41,998 nt of DNA from Xylanimonas cellulosilytica (GCA_001072465.1 JVKM01000016.1:1-41998), one strand, 5' to 3'; positions 7,830 to 18,257 are shown, numbered from the stretch's first letter. Translations and numbers: made by a program. The notes: generated from the sequence alone by a model not told the origin.

Positions 7830-9638
7830 TCACTCCCCCTTCAGGGCTGCAGCGTGAAGATCGCGCAGGCGCGCGACAGCTTCCTCGACGGGCACGACGA
7901 TGGTCTCGCCGGTGGCACGCACGCGGATCTCCACCTCGCCGTCGGCCAGCGAACGACCGACAACCAGGCCGAAGGGCACGCCCACGAGCTCGTAGTCCTT
8001 GAACTTCACGCCGGCACTCACCTTACGGCGATCGTCGACGAGAACATCCAGGCCGGCCGCGTCGAGCTGTTCGCCGAGAGACTGCGCGGTCTCGAAGACC
8101 TCGTCGACCTTGCCGGTGGCCAGGACATGCACGTCGAAGGGAGCAATCTGCGCGGGCCAGCTCAGGCCCTTGTCGTCGCAGTTGGCCTCGGCCAGGGCTG
8201 CCATGACACGGGTAACGCCGATGCCGTACGAGCCCATCGTGACGACCTGGGTCTTACCGTTCTCGTCGAGGACGGTCAGGCCCAGGGCCTTGGCGTACTT
8301 GCGGCCCAGCTGGAAAATGTGGCCGATCTCGATGCCGCGCTCCAGGTGGAGGGGGCCCGAGCCGTCGGGCGCCAGGTCACCCTCGCGCACCTCGGCGGCT
8401 TCGATCGTGCCGTCGGCGGTGAAGTCGCGGCCCATGACCAGGTTCAGGACGTGACGCTGCTCGGCGTTTGCACCCGTCACCCAGGCGGTGCCCTCGACGA
8501 CGCGCGGGTCCACCAGGTAGCGCACGGAACCGGAGGCGTTGCCCTCCTCGTCCACGACGCGCTTCGGGGAGTTCGGCCCGAGAACCGTGGGGCCGATGTA
8601 GCCGCGCACCAGCTCGGGGTGCGGCTCGAAGTCGGAGTCCGAGGCCATGTCGACCTCGGCGGGGGCCACGGCGGCCTCCAGGCGCTTCATGTCGACATCG
8701 CGGTCGCCAGGGACGCCCACGACGAGGAGCTCGCGCTCGCCGTCCGGGTGCGTCAGCGTCACGACGACGTTCTTCAGCGTGTCGCCGGCGGTCCAGGGGC
8801 GGTCCTCGCGCGGGTACTGCTCGTTGAGCAGATCAACAAGCGATTCGATCGTCGGAGCGTCGGGGGTGGGCACCTCGAGGGGCGCGGGCACGCCGGACGC
8901 GTCCTGAGCCTCGGGCACGGGGGTGGTCACAGCCTCGGCGTTGGCCGCGTAGCCACCCGGGGACGCCACGAAGGTGTCCTCGCCGATCGGCGAGGGGTGC
9001 AGGAACTCCTCGGAGCGGGAGCCACCCATAGCGCCGCTCATCGCGGAGACGATGACGTAGCGCAGACCCAGGCGCTGGAAGATGCGCTCGTAGGTGTCAC
9101 GCTCGGCCTGGTAGGAGGCGTTCAGCCCCTCGTCGTCGATGTCGAAAGAGTAAGCGTCCTTCATGACGAACTCGCGGCCGCGGATCAGACCGGCGCGCGG
9201 GCGGGCCTCGTCACGGTACTTCGTCTGAATCTGGTACAGCGTGGCGGGCAGGTCCTTGTACGAGGAGTACATGTCCTTCACCAGCAGGGTGAACATCTCC
9301 TCGTGCGTGGGGGCCAGCAGGTAGTCGCCGCCCTTACGGTCGTTCAGCTTGAACAGCGTCGGACCGTACTCTTCCCAACGGTTCGTCGCTTTGTAGGGCT
9401 CGGCGGGGATCAGGCCCGGGAAGTGAACTTCCTGAGCGCCCATCGCGTCCATCTCCTCGCGGACGATGTCCTCGATCTTGCGCAGCGTGCGCAGGCCGAG
9501 AGGCAGCCACGTGTAGATGCCGGGGGCGGAGCGGCGGATGTAGCCGGCACGCACCAGAAGCTTGTGCGAGTTGACCTCGGCATCGGCCGGGTCTTCACGC
9601 AGGGTTCGCAGGAAGAAAGTCGAGAGATTTCGAAGCAT
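7830..9638 (-). CDS. proS: Prolyl-tRNA synthetase, bacterial type
   Basis: This 602-residue class II aminoacyl-tRNA synthetase charges tRNA-Pro. Motif 2 ([20 protein letters not shown]) and motif 3-like [16 protein letters not shown] are visible. A long insertion between motifs 2 and 3 (roughly residues 230-400) corresponds to the editing domain of the bacterial form. The anticodon-binding domain ends with [18 protein letters not shown]. The frame opens at 9656, but [20 protein letters not shown] beginning at 9638 is the usual N terminus. A TACTCT hexamer ends 6 bases before this ATG, suggesting a leaderless transcript. The gene is first in the unit with def. Confidence 0.96.
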   Translation of the reverse strand: MLRNLSTFFLRTLREDPADAEVNSHKLLVRAGYIRRSAPGIYTWLPLGLRTLRKIEDIVREEMDAMGAQEVHFPGLIPAEPYKATNRWEEYGPTLFKLNDRKGGDYLLAPTHEEMFTLLVKDMYSSYKDLPATLYQIQTKYRDEARPRAGLIRGREFVMKDAYSFDIDDEGLNASYQAERDTYERIFQRLGLRYVIVSAMSGAMGGSRSEEFLHPSPIGEDTFVASPGGYAANAEAVTTPVPEAQDASGVPAPLEVPTPDAPTIESLVDLLNEQYPREDRPWTAGDTLKNVVVTLTHPDGERELLVVGVPGDRDVDMKRLEAAVAPAEVDMASDSDFEPHPELVRGYIGPTVLGPNSPKRVVDEEGNASGSVRYLVDPRVVEGTAWVTGANAEQRHVLNLVMGRDFTADGTIEAAEVREGDLAPDGSGPLHLERGIEIGHIFQLGRKYAKALGLTVLDENGKTQVVTMGSYGIGVTRVMAALAEANCDDKGLSWPAQIAPFDVHVLATGKVDEVFETAQSLGEQLDAAGLDVLVDDRRKVSAGVKFKDYELVGVPFGLVVGRSLADGEVEIRVRATGETIVVPVEEAVARLRDLHAAALKGE

Positions 9639-9644
9639 GCTCCA

Positions 9645-9650
9645 AGAGTA
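9645..9650 (-). promoter_or_regulatory. Candidate -10 of a leaderless proS promoter
   Basis: TACTCT on the minus strand, 6 bases before the ATG at 9638, with no Shine-Dalgarno between. The spacing matches the leaderless pattern seen at several other genes here. Confidence 0.35.
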
Positions 9651-9667
9651 CGGCACGCGAAGGCCCT

Positions 9668-9695
9668 GGGGCCACCGGCACAGCCGTGGAGCCCC
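9668..9695 (-). terminator. Terminator-like hairpin at the end of the pyrH-ispG operon
   Basis: An imperfect stem: GGGGC with GCCCC, then CCA/TGG and CGGC/GCCG with one bulged base on each side and an ACA loop. It lies just after the stop of the membrane protein gene ending at 9719. Confidence 0.6.
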
Positions 9696-9718
9696 TCATC
9701 GAGGTGTCAGCAACGCCC

Positions 9719-10132
9719 TCAGATGACCGCGCGGGCACCGAGCTCCCGCTCACGAGAACCCGGGTGCGACGCGTAGTAACGGCGAGCCATCCAACCCGGG
9801 TACGCCCATGCCGGGAGGCCTCCCAGGTACAGGGCGCGCACGGCGACGCCGACCATCGCAGCAAGGACGAGCGCGATGAGCATGCAGGTGCCTGCCGTGG
9901 CGAAGCCGGAGGCCTCACGGGCCACAAGATCGCCCGTCAGGAACCACAGGAGGGAGAGGAAAGGCATGAGGGGCCACACGAGCGCCGACATCTCACCAGC
10001 CGCGCTACCACCGCCGATCTCCAGACGCACCGACATACGTCGGGCGCTCGCGCCGAAACCGAGCCACGCCCACGCCCACACGGATGCGATGACGAGACCG
10101 ACCAGTGCGATGACGGCGGTGGAGTTGGACAC
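9719..10132 (-). CDS. Small integral membrane protein of unknown function
   Basis: A 137-residue protein starting at GTG 10132 (AAGGGGG seven bases upstream). Three hydrophobic helices are visible: about 6-26 (VIALVGLVIASVWAWAWLGF), 52-70 (LVWPLMPFLSLLWFLTG) and 80-105 (ATAGTCMLIALVLAAMVGVA). A basic and aromatic tail follows (WMARRYYASHPGSRERELG), probably cytoplasmic. I do not recognise a family. It is the last gene of the leftward operon, 108 bases after the SRPBCC-like gene. A longer reading from 10216 is possible but lacks a ribosome-binding site. Confidence 0.6.
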   Translation of the reverse strand: MSNSTAVIALVGLVIASVWAWAWLGFGASARRMSVRLEIGGGSAAGEMSALVWPLMPFLSLLWFLTGDLVAREASGFATAGTCMLIALVLAAMVGVAVRALYLGGLPAWAYPGWMARRYYASHPGSRERELGARAVI

Positions 10133-10240
10133 AGCGTCCCCCTTCGGACAATGCAACATCCCCGTTGGCGTTGCGTACAGGGCGATACTACAACACCAAC
10201 GGGGAGTAATGTCCAACCGAAACGGCGGGAACGAGACTAA

Positions 10241-10744
10241 TCAGGCATCAAGGAGCCCGCCGACGCATGCATCACGCAGATCGCGCAGCATCGACAGCGA
10301 GGACAGCGACTCGGCTGTGACGCCCGCCCACGCAAGCGCGCGGTCGCGTCCCTGCGCCTCGTGGCGCTCACGGATATGCAGAAGCGTGCGCGAGGGAGAC
10401 AGCGGCAGCAGAGCGATGACGCAGGTTCCCGAGGCCTCGGCACCTTCGGGGGCAGCCGGAGGTGCGACGCGCATGAGGATGTGGTCCTCGTCTTCGATAT
10501 CAATGATCGTCGACTCGTCCTCCGGCTCAAACACGTGGCCGAGGACATCCCACACGACGGACGCGGGCGCGTCGATCGCGATGCCGCGATCAACCACAAC
10601 ATTCGCGCCGGGCAGGATGAGATCTCCCGGGAGCGACACGTCCGCCTGCGAGGCCGTCAGGCCGATGCGACGAGGAAAGCCTGTAGCCGCAACGGCACAC
10701 GCGCCGGCGACGAGGGACAGAGCGGCAAGAGTGCGAATACGCAT
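10241..10744 (-). CDS. Secreted or anchored SRPBCC-like protein
   Basis: A 167-residue protein with an N-terminal signal or anchor segment (RIRTLAALSLVAGACAVAA). Next comes VVDRGIAIDAPASVVWDVL, which resembles the first strand and helix of the SRPBCC/START-like ligand-binding fold. Mid-protein strands and a long C-terminal helix fit that fold. Such domains bind hydrophobic ligands such as lipids or isoprenoids. The ATG at 10744 has AAGGAC upstream. It follows ispG by 21 bases, so it is part of the isoprenoid/lipid operon, and a role in handling a lipid or prenyl compound is a reasonable but untested inference. The fold assignment rests on a short motif. Confidence 0.55.
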   Translation of the reverse strand: MRIRTLAALSLVAGACAVAATGFPRRIGLTASQADVSLPGDLILPGANVVVDRGIAIDAPASVVWDVLGHVFEPEDESTIIDIEDEDHILMRVAPPAAPEGAEASGTCVIALLPLSPSRTLLHIRERHEAQGRDRALAWAGVTAESLSSLSMLRDLRDACVGGLLDA

Positions 10745-10765
10745 GCGATAGTCCTTATCAACAAC

Positions 10766-11971
10766 TCAGAAGTCGATGCCCGGAAGCTTGACCTCCGGGG
10801 CGGTGATCGGGGCAACCTCGACGCTTCCGGAACCCGGCTCAAGGCCCAGCTCCTCGGCGAGGGCGTTCGCGCGGCGGATCAGGGTCTCGACGATCTGGTC
10901 CTCGGGAACGGTCTCGACGACCTCGCCGCGAATGAAGATCTGGCCTTTGCCATTGCCGGAGGCGACACCCAGGTCGGCCTCGCGAGCCTCGCCTGGGCCG
11001 TTCACGACGCAGCCCATCACGGCCACGCGCAGCGGGACCGTCAGGTCCTTCAGGCCCTCGGTGACGTCCTCAGCGAGCGTCCACACGTCCACCTGGGCGC
11101 GACCACACGACGGGCACGAGACGATCTCGAGAGTCTTCTCGCGCAGACCCATGAACTCCAGCATCTTCGTGCCCACCTTGATCTCCTCAACGGGAGGAGC
11201 GGACAGGGAGACGCGGATCGTGTCACCGATACCCTCGGCCAGGAGCACCGAGAAAGCGGACACGGACTTAATCGTGCCCTGGAAGGCGGGACCGGCCTCG
11301 GTGACGCCCAGGTGCAGCGGCCAGTCCCCCGCCTCGGACAGCATGCGGTAGGCCTGGATCATGGTGAGCACGTCGTGGTGTTTGACCGAGATCTTGAAGT
11401 CGTGGAAGTCGTTCTCCTCGAACAGCGAGGCTTCCCAGATCGCCGACTCGACGAGAGCCTCGGGCGTGGCGCGACCGTACTTCTTCAGCAGTCGAGGATC
11501 GAGCGATCCTGCGTTCACGCCGATGCGCAGCGACACGCCGTGATCGGAGGCGGCCTTGCAGATGTCCTTCACCTGGTCGTCGAACTTGCGGATGTTGCCC
11601 GGGTTCACACGCACGGCGCCACAGCCGGCCTCGATCGCCTGGAACACGTACTTCGGCTTGAAGTGAATGTCGGCGATCACCGGGATACGCGACTGCTTGG
11701 CGATGATCGGCAGCGCGTCCGCGTCCTTATCCGTCGGGCAGGCGACGCGAACGATGTCGCAGCCGGCGGCCGTCAGCTCGGCGATCTGCTGGAGCGTCGC
11801 ACCGATGTCGTGCGTCTTCGTCGTCGTCATGGACTGGACGGAGACCCGCGCGCCACCGCCCACCGGAACGTCCCCCACCATGATGCGACGCGTCTGCTTG
11901 CGCGGGAACGGCGACGCCGCGACTTCGGGCATACCAAGATTGATTTCACTCACCGTGTCATTATCGCGCAC
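10766..11971 (-). CDS. ispG: 4-hydroxy-3-methylbut-2-enyl diphosphate synthase
   Basis: This 401-residue iron-sulfur enzyme makes HMBPP, the penultimate step of the non-mevalonate (MEP) isoprenoid pathway. The N-terminal TIM-barrel part shows [13 protein letters not shown] and [13 protein letters not shown]. The C-terminal cluster-binding part shows CPSCGR and [11 protein letters not shown]. Several in-frame starts exist; GTG at 11971 is preferred because GGAAGGAAGG lies about 7 bases upstream. It is downstream of rseP and dxr in the same operon, the order dxr-rip-gcpE seen in M. tuberculosis. Confidence 0.96.
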   Translation of the reverse strand: MRDNDTVSEINLGMPEVAASPFPRKQTRRIMVGDVPVGGGARVSVQSMTTTKTHDIGATLQQIAELTAAGCDIVRVACPTDKDADALPIIAKQSRIPVIADIHFKPKYVFQAIEAGCGAVRVNPGNIRKFDDQVKDICKAASDHGVSLRIGVNAGSLDPRLLKKYGRATPEALVESAIWEASLFEENDFHDFKISVKHHDVLTMIQAYRMLSEAGDWPLHLGVTEAGPAFQGTIKSVSAFSVLLAEGIGDTIRVSLSAPPVEEIKVGTKMLEFMGLREKTLEIVSCPSCGRAQVDVWTLAEDVTEGLKDLTVPLRVAVMGCVVNGPGEAREADLGVASGNGKGQIFIRGEVVETVPEDQIVETLIRRANALAEELGLEPGSGSVEVAPITAPEVKLPGIDF

Positions 11972-12050
11972 AGTGGCCTTCCTTCCCACACGGACCACGA
12001 ACGCGTGGTCAGGGTCGCTTTTCGGGCAGATATGTGTGACGTGCCGGCGC

Positions 12051-13292
12051 TCAGCCGAGCGACACCGGCTTCACGATGTCTGCAACGATCAAAATGACGC
12101 TCATCGCGACGAGCAGGCCGCCGACAACCCAGGTAACGGGAACGAGGCGAGCCGTGTCCGCCGGGCCGGGATCCTCCGCCCCACGCACGCGGGCTACCGT
12201 TCGGCGCACGCCTTCGTAGACCGCCCCGAGAATGTGCCCGCCGTCCAGCGGCGGCAACGGGATCAGGTTAAAGACGAAAAGGGCCATGTTGAGCGACGCC
12301 AAGAGGCTCAGCAGCACGGCGACAACCTGACGCGTGTCGCGCAGACCCAGCGCCTGCGAATCACCCGTCACCTCACCGGCCAGGCGCCCCACGCCCACGA
12401 CGGACACAACACCCGAAGAGTCACGCTTTTCGTCAGTGAACACAGACCGGCCGACCTGCCACACAGCCTGGGGCAGCCGGGTCACGACCGCCGTCGTCCC
12501 GGTGAACATCTGCCAGTTTGCCGCTGCCACATCGCCCAGAGACGCCGACACGTACTCGTATCCAGCCGTCACGCCCACCAAGCGCGCCCCCTGCGAGCCC
12601 GTCGCAGGCGAAACACTCAGGTCCACGGTACTGCCGTCGCGCTCCACCGTCAGCACGGCAGACTCACCCTCCTGGGTAGCCCCAACCGCGCGCTGCAGCT
12701 CCGCGAAGGTGGCAACCGGCTGCCCGTTCCACGCAACGACCGTGTCCCCGGGACGAACCCCTGCCTCGTACGCGGGAGAAGCAACTTCACCGGAAGCGCT
12801 CATGATCGTGGCCGGGACGTCCGCAATCGTGCGCGAGGCCGTGGGAGCGCCGATGCCGATCATCGTCACCGCCGATAACACGATGCAGATCAGCAGATTC
12901 ATGAGCGGCCCGCCGAGCATGACCGCGATCTTCTTCGGGGCGCTCAGACGGTAGAAGGCACGGTGTTCCTGGCCCTCGGGAATCTCCTCGGCCGAGGCCT
13001 CACGGGCCTCCTGCGCGAGCGTCGGCTTACCGCCTCGACCCACGAGCCGAGTGCCCGGACGCGCCGGCGCATACATGCCGACAATCTTGACGTAGCCGCC
13101 GAGCAGAATCGCGCGCAGCGCATAGGTCGTATCGCCGATCTTCTTCTTCCACAGTGCCGGACCAAAACCCACCGCGTAATCGGGGACCAGCACCCCGAAC
13201 TTCTTCGCGGGGAGCATATGACCCACTTCATGCAGGGCGACCGACGCCAAGATTCCGATAACGACAACAACGATACCGACGATTGAGCCCAC
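12051..13292 (-). CDS. rseP: Site-2 intramembrane metalloprotease (RseP/Rip1 family)
   Basis: A 413-residue membrane protease that cuts single-pass proteins within the membrane, typically anti-sigma factors. The zinc site HEVGH sits in the first membrane segment (about residue 25). The second catalytic element [11 protein letters not shown] lies in a C-terminal membrane helix (about 350). A PDZ domain lies between ([19 protein letters not shown]). GTG at 13292 is chosen over upstream GTGs because GGAAGGA is then at the best distance. It starts 2 bases after the dxr stop. In mycobacteria Rip1 acts on several anti-sigma factors; the substrate here is unknown. Confidence 0.93.
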   Translation of the reverse strand: MGSIVGIVVVVIGILASVALHEVGHMLPAKKFGVLVPDYAVGFGPALWKKKIGDTTYALRAILLGGYVKIVGMYAPARPGTRLVGRGGKPTLAQEAREASAEEIPEGQEHRAFYRLSAPKKIAVMLGGPLMNLLICIVLSAVTMIGIGAPTASRTIADVPATIMSASGEVASPAYEAGVRPGDTVVAWNGQPVATFAELQRAVGATQEGESAVLTVERDGSTVDLSVSPATGSQGARLVGVTAGYEYVSASLGDVAAANWQMFTGTTAVVTRLPQAVWQVGRSVFTDEKRDSSGVVSVVGVGRLAGEVTGDSQALGLRDTRQVVAVLLSLLASLNMALFVFNLIPLPPLDGGHILGAVYEGVRRTVARVRGAEDPGPADTARLVPVTWVVGGLLVAMSVILIVADIVKPVSLG

Positions 13293-13294
13293 GC

Positions 13295-14566
13295 TCACAT
13301 ATCCTTCCACTGGCCGGCGCGAACGAGTTCGCGCGCACGCTGATCAGCCCAGCGCTGTGCGGCCACAATATCTTCCAACGAGGGCTCAGCGACACCCTCG
13401 TGCTCATGCACGACGCGCGACACCGTGTCCACGATCGCAAGCCACGGCACCTCCCCCGCGATAAACGCGTCAACCAGCACCTCGTTCGCGGCGTTAAGCA
13501 CCGCGGGATGCGTCGCCGAGGCCGCGACCGCGAAGCGAGCAAGGTTGATCGCGGGGAACGTCTCGTTATCCACGGGCTCAAACGTCCATTCAGAAGCGGA
13601 CGCCCACGTCAGGGGCTTCTCAACGTCCTGGAGACGCTCGGGCCAAGTGAGCCCAAGCGCAATCGGCAGACGCATGTCCGGAGGCGACGCCTGGAGCGTC
13701 GTCGCACCGTCGCACCACGTCACCATCGAGTGCACGATGGACTGCGGGTGAACGGTCGCGATGATGTGCTCGGGGGCAACATCGAACAGCAGGTGGGCCT
13801 CGATGAGTTCCAACCCCTTATTGATCAGGGTCGAAGAGTTAATCGTGACGACGGGCCCCATCTGCCACGTCGGATGCGCCAACGCCTGCTCGGCGCGCAC
13901 GCCGCGCAGCTGGTCTCGCCTGCGACCGCGGAACGGACCTCCCGAAGCCGTGAGAACGAGGTCCGCGACCTCGGATCGGCCGGAAACCACCGGAGAGGTC
14001 AGGCCACGTTCATGCACACCCGAGGCCAACGCCTGTGCGATCGCCGAATGCTCGGAATCCACCGGAACGATCTGGCCAGGAAAACGCATCGCGTTCTTTA
14101 CCAGCGCACCGCCGACAACCAGCGATTCCTTATTCGCCAGCGCCAGGCGAGCGCCGCACTTGAGAGCCGCAAGCGTCGACGACAGGCCCACACCGCCCGT
14201 GATGCCGTTAAGCACCACCGGTGTCGCTCGCGGGTGCAGCTCCGCCGCACGTTCAACGGACGCGCACACAACCTCAACGGACGCGTTCTCGCCGACGAAA
14301 ACCTCCGGGCACGTCCCACCCATCGACTCCACGGCAGCCGACAATTCCTCGCAAACGTCGCGAGCCACGCCCACGTACGCGGGATTCAACGCGACGATCT
14401 GCTCGGCAAGCTCGGTGATCGACGCACCGCCGGCGCTGAGGCCAAGGACGTCGAAACGCCCGCGGTTCGCGTCGATGACCTCACGTGCCTGGGTACCGAT
14501 CGATCCCGTCGAGCCAAGCAGGACGACGGGGATAGTGGACGCGTGTTCTTCCACCGACACGGGCAT
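13295..14566 (-). CDS. dxr: 1-deoxy-D-xylulose 5-phosphate reductoisomerase
   Basis: This 423-residue enzyme is the committed step of the MEP pathway, converting DXP to MEP with NADPH and a divalent metal. The NADPH-binding LGSTGSIGTQ is at about 17-26. ALANKESLVVGG, VDSEHSAIAQAL with the metal-binding Asp and Glu, and LTASGGPFRG are all present, followed by the conserved NSSTLINKGLELIEA and HPQSIVHSMV. The ATG at 14566 overlaps the upstream stop (TGATG). It is in one operon with rseP and ispG. Confidence 0.97.
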   Translation of the reverse strand: MPVSVEEHASTIPVVLLGSTGSIGTQAREVIDANRGRFDVLGLSAGGASITELAEQIVALNPAYVGVARDVCEELSAAVESMGGTCPEVFVGENASVEVVCASVERAAELHPRATPVVLNGITGGVGLSSTLAALKCGARLALANKESLVVGGALVKNAMRFPGQIVPVDSEHSAIAQALASGVHERGLTSPVVSGRSEVADLVLTASGGPFRGRRRDQLRGVRAEQALAHPTWQMGPVVTINSSTLINKGLELIEAHLLFDVAPEHIIATVHPQSIVHSMVTWCDGATTLQASPPDMRLPIALGLTWPERLQDVEKPLTWASASEWTFEPVDNETFPAINLARFAVAASATHPAVLNAANEVLVDAFIAGEVPWLAIVDTVSRVVHEHEGVAEPSLEDIVAAQRWADQRARELVRAGQWKDM

Positions 14567-15114
14567 CAGTCAACCGCAAGCAGAATTTCGACGGCGCGCC
14601 CGAGGTAGGCGTCCACGGGGCCCTCCATGTAGGCCTTCTTGCCGCGCTTGGGCCGGAAGGTCGACAGACGAATCTCGTCAGCGGTCAGCTCCCCGGCCTC
14701 GTCGAAGTACGCCGCGATACGATCCAGCAGATCGTCGACTTCCTCGCAGGAGTAGCCACGTCCCGACGTCGGGTGTGCGAAGCGCTCACCGCGAGGGCGC
14801 TGCAGACGCGGGTACAGGGTCGTCGCACGGTCAGCAACCCTGTCGTACCACGCTGCTTCACCCTCAGCTGCGACGGAATCCGCGCGATCGCGGTTCACGA
14901 AAGCCGCCTCCAGGCGGTTCATCGCACCGTCCACGGCATCGATGTTGTAGCCGCGATTCTTCAGCTCAAAAGTGGCCAGGCGCACCTGCTCGGAGCTGAA
15001 CTGCTCCGGGGGAACACCGCCCTCGTAGGCACGGCGAGCATCTTCGAAGAACGCATCGACCTGTGCGCAGTCGTAGCCCTTCGAGAAGAGACCAACCCTA
15101 GGAAACTCAGTCAT
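14566..15114 (-). CDS. DivIVA-domain-containing protein (second of a tandem pair)
   Basis: A 182-residue soluble protein with two copies of a DivIVA-type repeat. The first is FSKGYDCAQVDAFFEDARRA followed by VRLATFELKNRGYNIDAVD. The second is GRGYSCEEVDDLLDRIAAYF followed by IRLSTFRPKRGKKAYMEG. The pattern G-Y-x2-x2-V-D-x-F/L matches the N-terminal membrane-targeting region of DivIVA/Wag31, but the long coiled coil of true DivIVA is missing. Its ATG overlaps the stop of the upstream DivIVA-like gene (ATGA) and its stop overlaps the dxr start, so it is tightly coupled. A role in polar growth is possible but unproven. Confidence 0.7.
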   Translation of the reverse strand: MTEFPRVGLFSKGYDCAQVDAFFEDARRAYEGGVPPEQFSSEQVRLATFELKNRGYNIDAVDGAMNRLEAAFVNRDRADSVAAEGEAAWYDRVADRATTLYPRLQRPRGERFAHPTSGRGYSCEEVDDLLDRIAAYFDEAGELTADEIRLSTFRPKRGKKAYMEGPVDAYLGRAVEILLAVD

Positions 15115-15515
15115 GACTGCTCCTTTTCCTGTGTCATGGAACGAAGAATCTGTTCGACGGCCTCAGGCGTGCCGAAATCAGCATACTCAGAGGAAGCGGT
15201 AGTCGGCTCCGCAGCTGGCAGCGTCGCAGCGTCAACGTCACTGCCCACACTGTTCTCACGGCGCGCCACACGCCTGCGCTCGGCGTGACGCAATATCTCA
15301 ATGAGACGGTCGATCTCAGCGTCGACCTCCTCGTCATTAAAGCCGCGCAGTTTCGTAGAAAACTCCACATCCAGAGCCTTCTGAGCCGTCACGACCCTCT
15401 CAGGATCCGTCTCTTCGCCAGTCAGCGTACGCTCGACGTCCGCGAGAAAAGTCAGGACCTCGCTCACGTCGTAGCCCATGCGCAGGAAACTGCGGGAAAA
15501 ATCTGTCCTGATCAC
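15111..15515 (-). CDS. Short DivIVA-domain-like protein (first of a tandem pair)
   Basis: A 134-residue protein with two DivIVA-like half-repeats, [20 protein letters not shown] and [21 protein letters not shown] charged linker ([12 protein letters not shown]) and a short acidic tail follow. It lacks the extended coiled coil of cell-pole DivIVA proteins. GTG at 15515 overlaps the rlmN stop (GTGA), and its own stop overlaps the next gene's ATG (ATGA). It looks related to its downstream neighbour by duplication. Function unknown. Confidence 0.65.
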   Translation of the reverse strand: MIRTDFSRSFLRMGYDVSEVLTFLADVERTLTGEETDPERVVTAQKALDVEFSTKLRGFNDEEVDAEIDRLIEILRHAERRRVARRENSVGSDVDAATLPAAEPTTASSEYADFGTPEAVEQILRSMTQEKEQS

Positions 15516-16792
15516 GCGCGTGCCTCCTCGACCGGGCGCTTACCGTCGGCAACCGCCGTCGCCAGCTGCCCACACGCGCCGTCAATATCCGAGCCGCGCG
15601 TATCGCGGATCGACGTCGCGATGCCGTTGTCCTGCAGGCGCTTGACGAACGCCTCCTGAGCAGCCCGCGTCGATGCCGTCCAGATGGACCCGGGCGTCGG
15701 ATTCAGGGGAATGGGGTTCACATGCACCCAGCCGTGGCCGCGCTTGTTCAGCTCATCGGCCAGCAGCTGCGCGCGCCATTCCTGATCGTTCATGTCCTTG
15801 ATAAGCGCGTACTCGATCGACACGCGCCGGCCCGTCGCGAGGAAGTACCCGCGCGCCGCATCGAGCAGCTCGCCGACCTTCCACCGCGAGTTGATCGGGA
15901 TCAGCTCGTCACGGAGATCGTCGTCGGGCGCATGGAGCGAGACCGCGAGCGTCACCGGCATGCCCTCCCCCGCCAGCTTCTTGATCGCAGGGACCAGGCC
16001 GACCGTGGACACGGTGATGTTGCGGGCACTCATGCCGAAGCCTTCCGGCGCCGGATCGATCAAACGGTGGAGCGCGGCGACAACCGTCTTGTAGTTAGCG
16101 AGGGGCTCACCCATGCCCATGAAGACGACATTCGAGAGCTTCGTCGGCCCACCCGCCAGCTTGCCGTCACGGCACGATGCCTGGGCCTCTCGAACCTGGT
16201 CGACGATCTCCGCCGTCGACAGGTTGCGCGTCAGGCCCATCTGACCCGTCGCACAGAACGGACAGGCCATGCCGCAGCCCGCCTGCGACGAGACGCACAG
16301 CGTCGTTCGCTGCGGGTAGCGCATGAGAACGGACTCGACCTGCGCGCCGTCGTACAGGCGCCACAAATCCTTGATCGTGCGCCCGCCGTCAGCTTCCAGC
16401 GACACAACCTTCGTTACAAGCTTCGGCAGCAGGGCATCCGAGACAGCGTCGCGCATCCCAGCCGGGATATCGCTCATGTTCGCGGGATCGGCCTCAAAAT
16501 GCGTGAAGTAATGGCGCGACAGCTGATCGGCGCGAAAAGCGGGCAGCCCCAGGTCTTTGAGCACCTGCTTGCGGGCTGCGGCATCCAGATCAGCGAGATG
16601 CGACGGGGCCTTTCCCCGCCGCTTCGCAGTGAACGACAGGACAGGCTTAGCGTCCTTATGAGTCGCCCCCTCCGGCGGCTGATCCGTCGGACGAACCTCA
16701 CGGCGCGGGCTGCGACGCTGAAGATCCGACACCCCCAGGGTGTTCGGCGTACGTGCCTGCGCCCCGCGGGGCCCCTTCGTCGATTGACTCAA
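15512..16792 (-). CDS. rlmN: Dual-specificity RNA methyltransferase RlmN (23S A2503 / tRNA A37)
   Basis: This 426-residue radical-SAM enzyme methylates C2 of A2503 in 23S rRNA, and in some bacteria A37 in tRNA. The cluster motif CGMACPFC (Cys 173, 177, 180) is present, as are [11 protein letters not shown] and a catalytic cysteine near the C terminus in [10 protein letters not shown]. The N-terminal 50 residues are a poorly conserved Arg/Pro-rich extension. The start appears to be TTG at 16792, overlapping the cdsA stop (TTGA), with GGGAG upstream; a later start within the variable extension cannot be ruled out. It is cotranscribed with cdsA and frr. Confidence 0.95.
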   Translation of the reverse strand: MSQSTKGPRGAQARTPNTLGVSDLQRRSPRREVRPTDQPPEGATHKDAKPVLSFTAKRRGKAPSHLADLDAAARKQVLKDLGLPAFRADQLSRHYFTHFEADPANMSDIPAGMRDAVSDALLPKLVTKVVSLEADGGRTIKDLWRLYDGAQVESVLMRYPQRTTLCVSSQAGCGMACPFCATGQMGLTRNLSTAEIVDQVREAQASCRDGKLAGGPTKLSNVVFMGMGEPLANYKTVVAALHRLIDPAPEGFGMSARNITVSTVGLVPAIKKLAGEGMPVTLAVSLHAPDDDLRDELIPINSRWKVGELLDAARGYFLATGRRVSIEYALIKDMNDQEWRAQLLADELNKRGHGWVHVNPIPLNPTPGSIWTASTRAAQEAFVKRLQDNGIATSIRDTRGSDIDGACGQLATAVADGKRPVEEARA

Positions 16793-17700
16793 TGGCTAGA
16801 CTCCCAAGAAATACCCGGCAGCGCCCACGCGAAAATGAAGTAGGCGACCGGCGCGCTCATGAGCAGCGCGTCCACTCGGTCGAGAACACCACCGTGCCCC
16901 GGCAGGATCTGCGACATGTCTTTCAGGCCGGCCTCACGCTTAATGAGAGACTCGGTCAGGTCGCCCATCGTACCCACAAAGGCGATCGAGATACCGGCAA
17001 CGACACCCCACCACCAGGAAGCTCCCAGCAACCACAGCCCGACCACGCCGACGGCGATGGCCGTCAGGGCAGAACCTGCGAAGCCTTCCCAGGATTTCTT
17101 CGGAGACAGAGCGGGAGCCATGGGGTGCTTGCCGAACATGACGCCGGCAGCCCAGCCGCCGGTGTCGTTGGCGATGACCATGAGCTCAAAGACGACGAAC
17201 ACCCAGGCGTTGTGCCACGCCGCCATCATGAGGACGACGAACGAGGCCAGGAACGGCACGTAGACGGCGGCAAACGTTGACGATACAACGTCGCTCATTC
17301 GCGACTCTTGACGCCGGTCCAAGAGTCTCCACGCCGCGCAGACGAATACCGTGATGTACAGGGCGAAGAGCATGCCCTCTGTACCCAGCCACCACGCGCA
17401 GGTCACCATGCCGATAGCGCCGACATACAGGGGCGTCACCGTCAACGTGATGCCCATGCGAGCGAAAGCACCCGCGAGTTCCCAGATTCCAACCAGGCAC
17501 ACGAAGGCAATGACGCCGACAAACGCGGGCAGCGACGTGAACAGAGGAATAGCAACAGCAGCGATCAGGACAACTGCGGTCGTGATCGCCTGCGGAAGAT
17601 TACGCCCAGCCTTCCCCGTTGCCCCACCCGCGGGATGATTGTCGCGAGTGGGGCCCGGGGAGAAGACTCGGGCAAGAAGTGAACGATCCGTCGACGCCAT
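16789..17700 (-). CDS. cdsA: Phosphatidate cytidylyltransferase (CDP-diacylglycerol synthase)
   Basis: A 303-residue multi-spanning membrane enzyme that makes CDP-diacylglycerol from CTP and phosphatidic acid, the branch point of phospholipid synthesis. Seven to eight hydrophobic segments are visible. The family signature is clear near the C terminus: [12 protein letters not shown], then [18 protein letters not shown] and [14 protein letters not shown]. The N-terminal 35 residues are a soluble basic extension. The ATG at 17700 overlaps the frr stop (TGATG). The order frr-cdsA is common in bacteria. Confidence 0.96.
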   Translation of the reverse strand: MASTDRSLLARVFSPGPTRDNHPAGGATGKAGRNLPQAITTAVVLIAAVAIPLFTSLPAFVGVIAFVCLVGIWELAGAFARMGITLTVTPLYVGAIGMVTCAWWLGTEGMLFALYITVFVCAAWRLLDRRQESRMSDVVSSTFAAVYVPFLASFVVLMMAAWHNAWVFVVFELMVIANDTGGWAAGVMFGKHPMAPALSPKKSWEGFAGSALTAIAVGVVGLWLLGASWWWGVVAGISIAFVGTMGDLTESLIKREAGLKDMSQILPGHGGVLDRVDALLMSAPVAYFIFAWALPGISWESSH

Positions 17701-18257
17701 CAGATCGTCAGCAGTTCGCTTTCCTTCGTCGCGAGCATCTTATCGATCTGCTCGGTGTGGGCCTTCGTGAGGCCGTCAAGCTGCTTTTCAGCGCGCTCGA
17801 CGTCGTCCTCGGAGGCCTCGCCGTCCTTCTTCAGGCGGTCGAGCTGATCCTTCGCCTTACGACGCACACCGCGCACGGACACACGACCGTCCTCAGCCTT
17901 GCTCTTGGCTTGCTTCACGTACTCCTTACGGCGTTCCTCCGTCAGGGCGGGCAGAACGACGCGCACAACGTTGCCATCGTCGGTCGGGTTGACGCCGAGG
18001 TCCGACTCGCGCAGTGTGCGAATGATCTCCTGGGTCGCGGTGCGATCGAAGGGAGAGATCAGGACGGTGCGGGCCTCAGGAATCTGGAAGCTAGCAAGCT
18101 GCTGCATCGGCGTCGGCGCGCCGTAGTAGTCCACCAGAAGCTGCTCGAACATCGAAGACGTCGCACGTCCGGTACGAATGTTCGAAAACTCGTGGCTGGC
18201 CGCTTCCACGGCCTTGTCCATCTTTTCCTCGGCCTCGAGGAGAATATCGTCGATCAC
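17700..18257 (-). CDS. frr: Ribosome recycling factor
   Basis: A 185-residue tRNA-mimicking protein that, with EF-G, splits ribosomes after termination. Family features are EEKMDKAVEAASHEFSNIRTGRA at the start of helix 1 (shown in part), PTPMQQLASFQIPEARTVLI in domain II, and the C-terminal DQLDRLKKDGEASEDD helix. The start is GTG at 18257 with AAAGGAG 6 bases upstream. It lies 38 bases after pyrH, the usual pyrH-frr pairing. Length is typical. Confidence 0.97.
   Translation of the reverse strand: MIDDILLEAEEKMDKAVEAASHEFSNIRTGRATSSMFEQLLVDYYGAPTPMQQLASFQIPEARTVLISPFDRTATQEIIRTLRESDLGVNPTDDGNVVRVVLPALTEERRKEYVKQAKSKAEDGRVSVRGVRRKAKDQLDRLKKDGEASEDDVERAEKQLDGLTKAHTEQIDKMLATKESELLTI

Noticed and set aside
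7641-9776. A 711-codon plus-strand frame opposite proS
   Set aside because: Shadow of proS on the opposite strand; no motifs.
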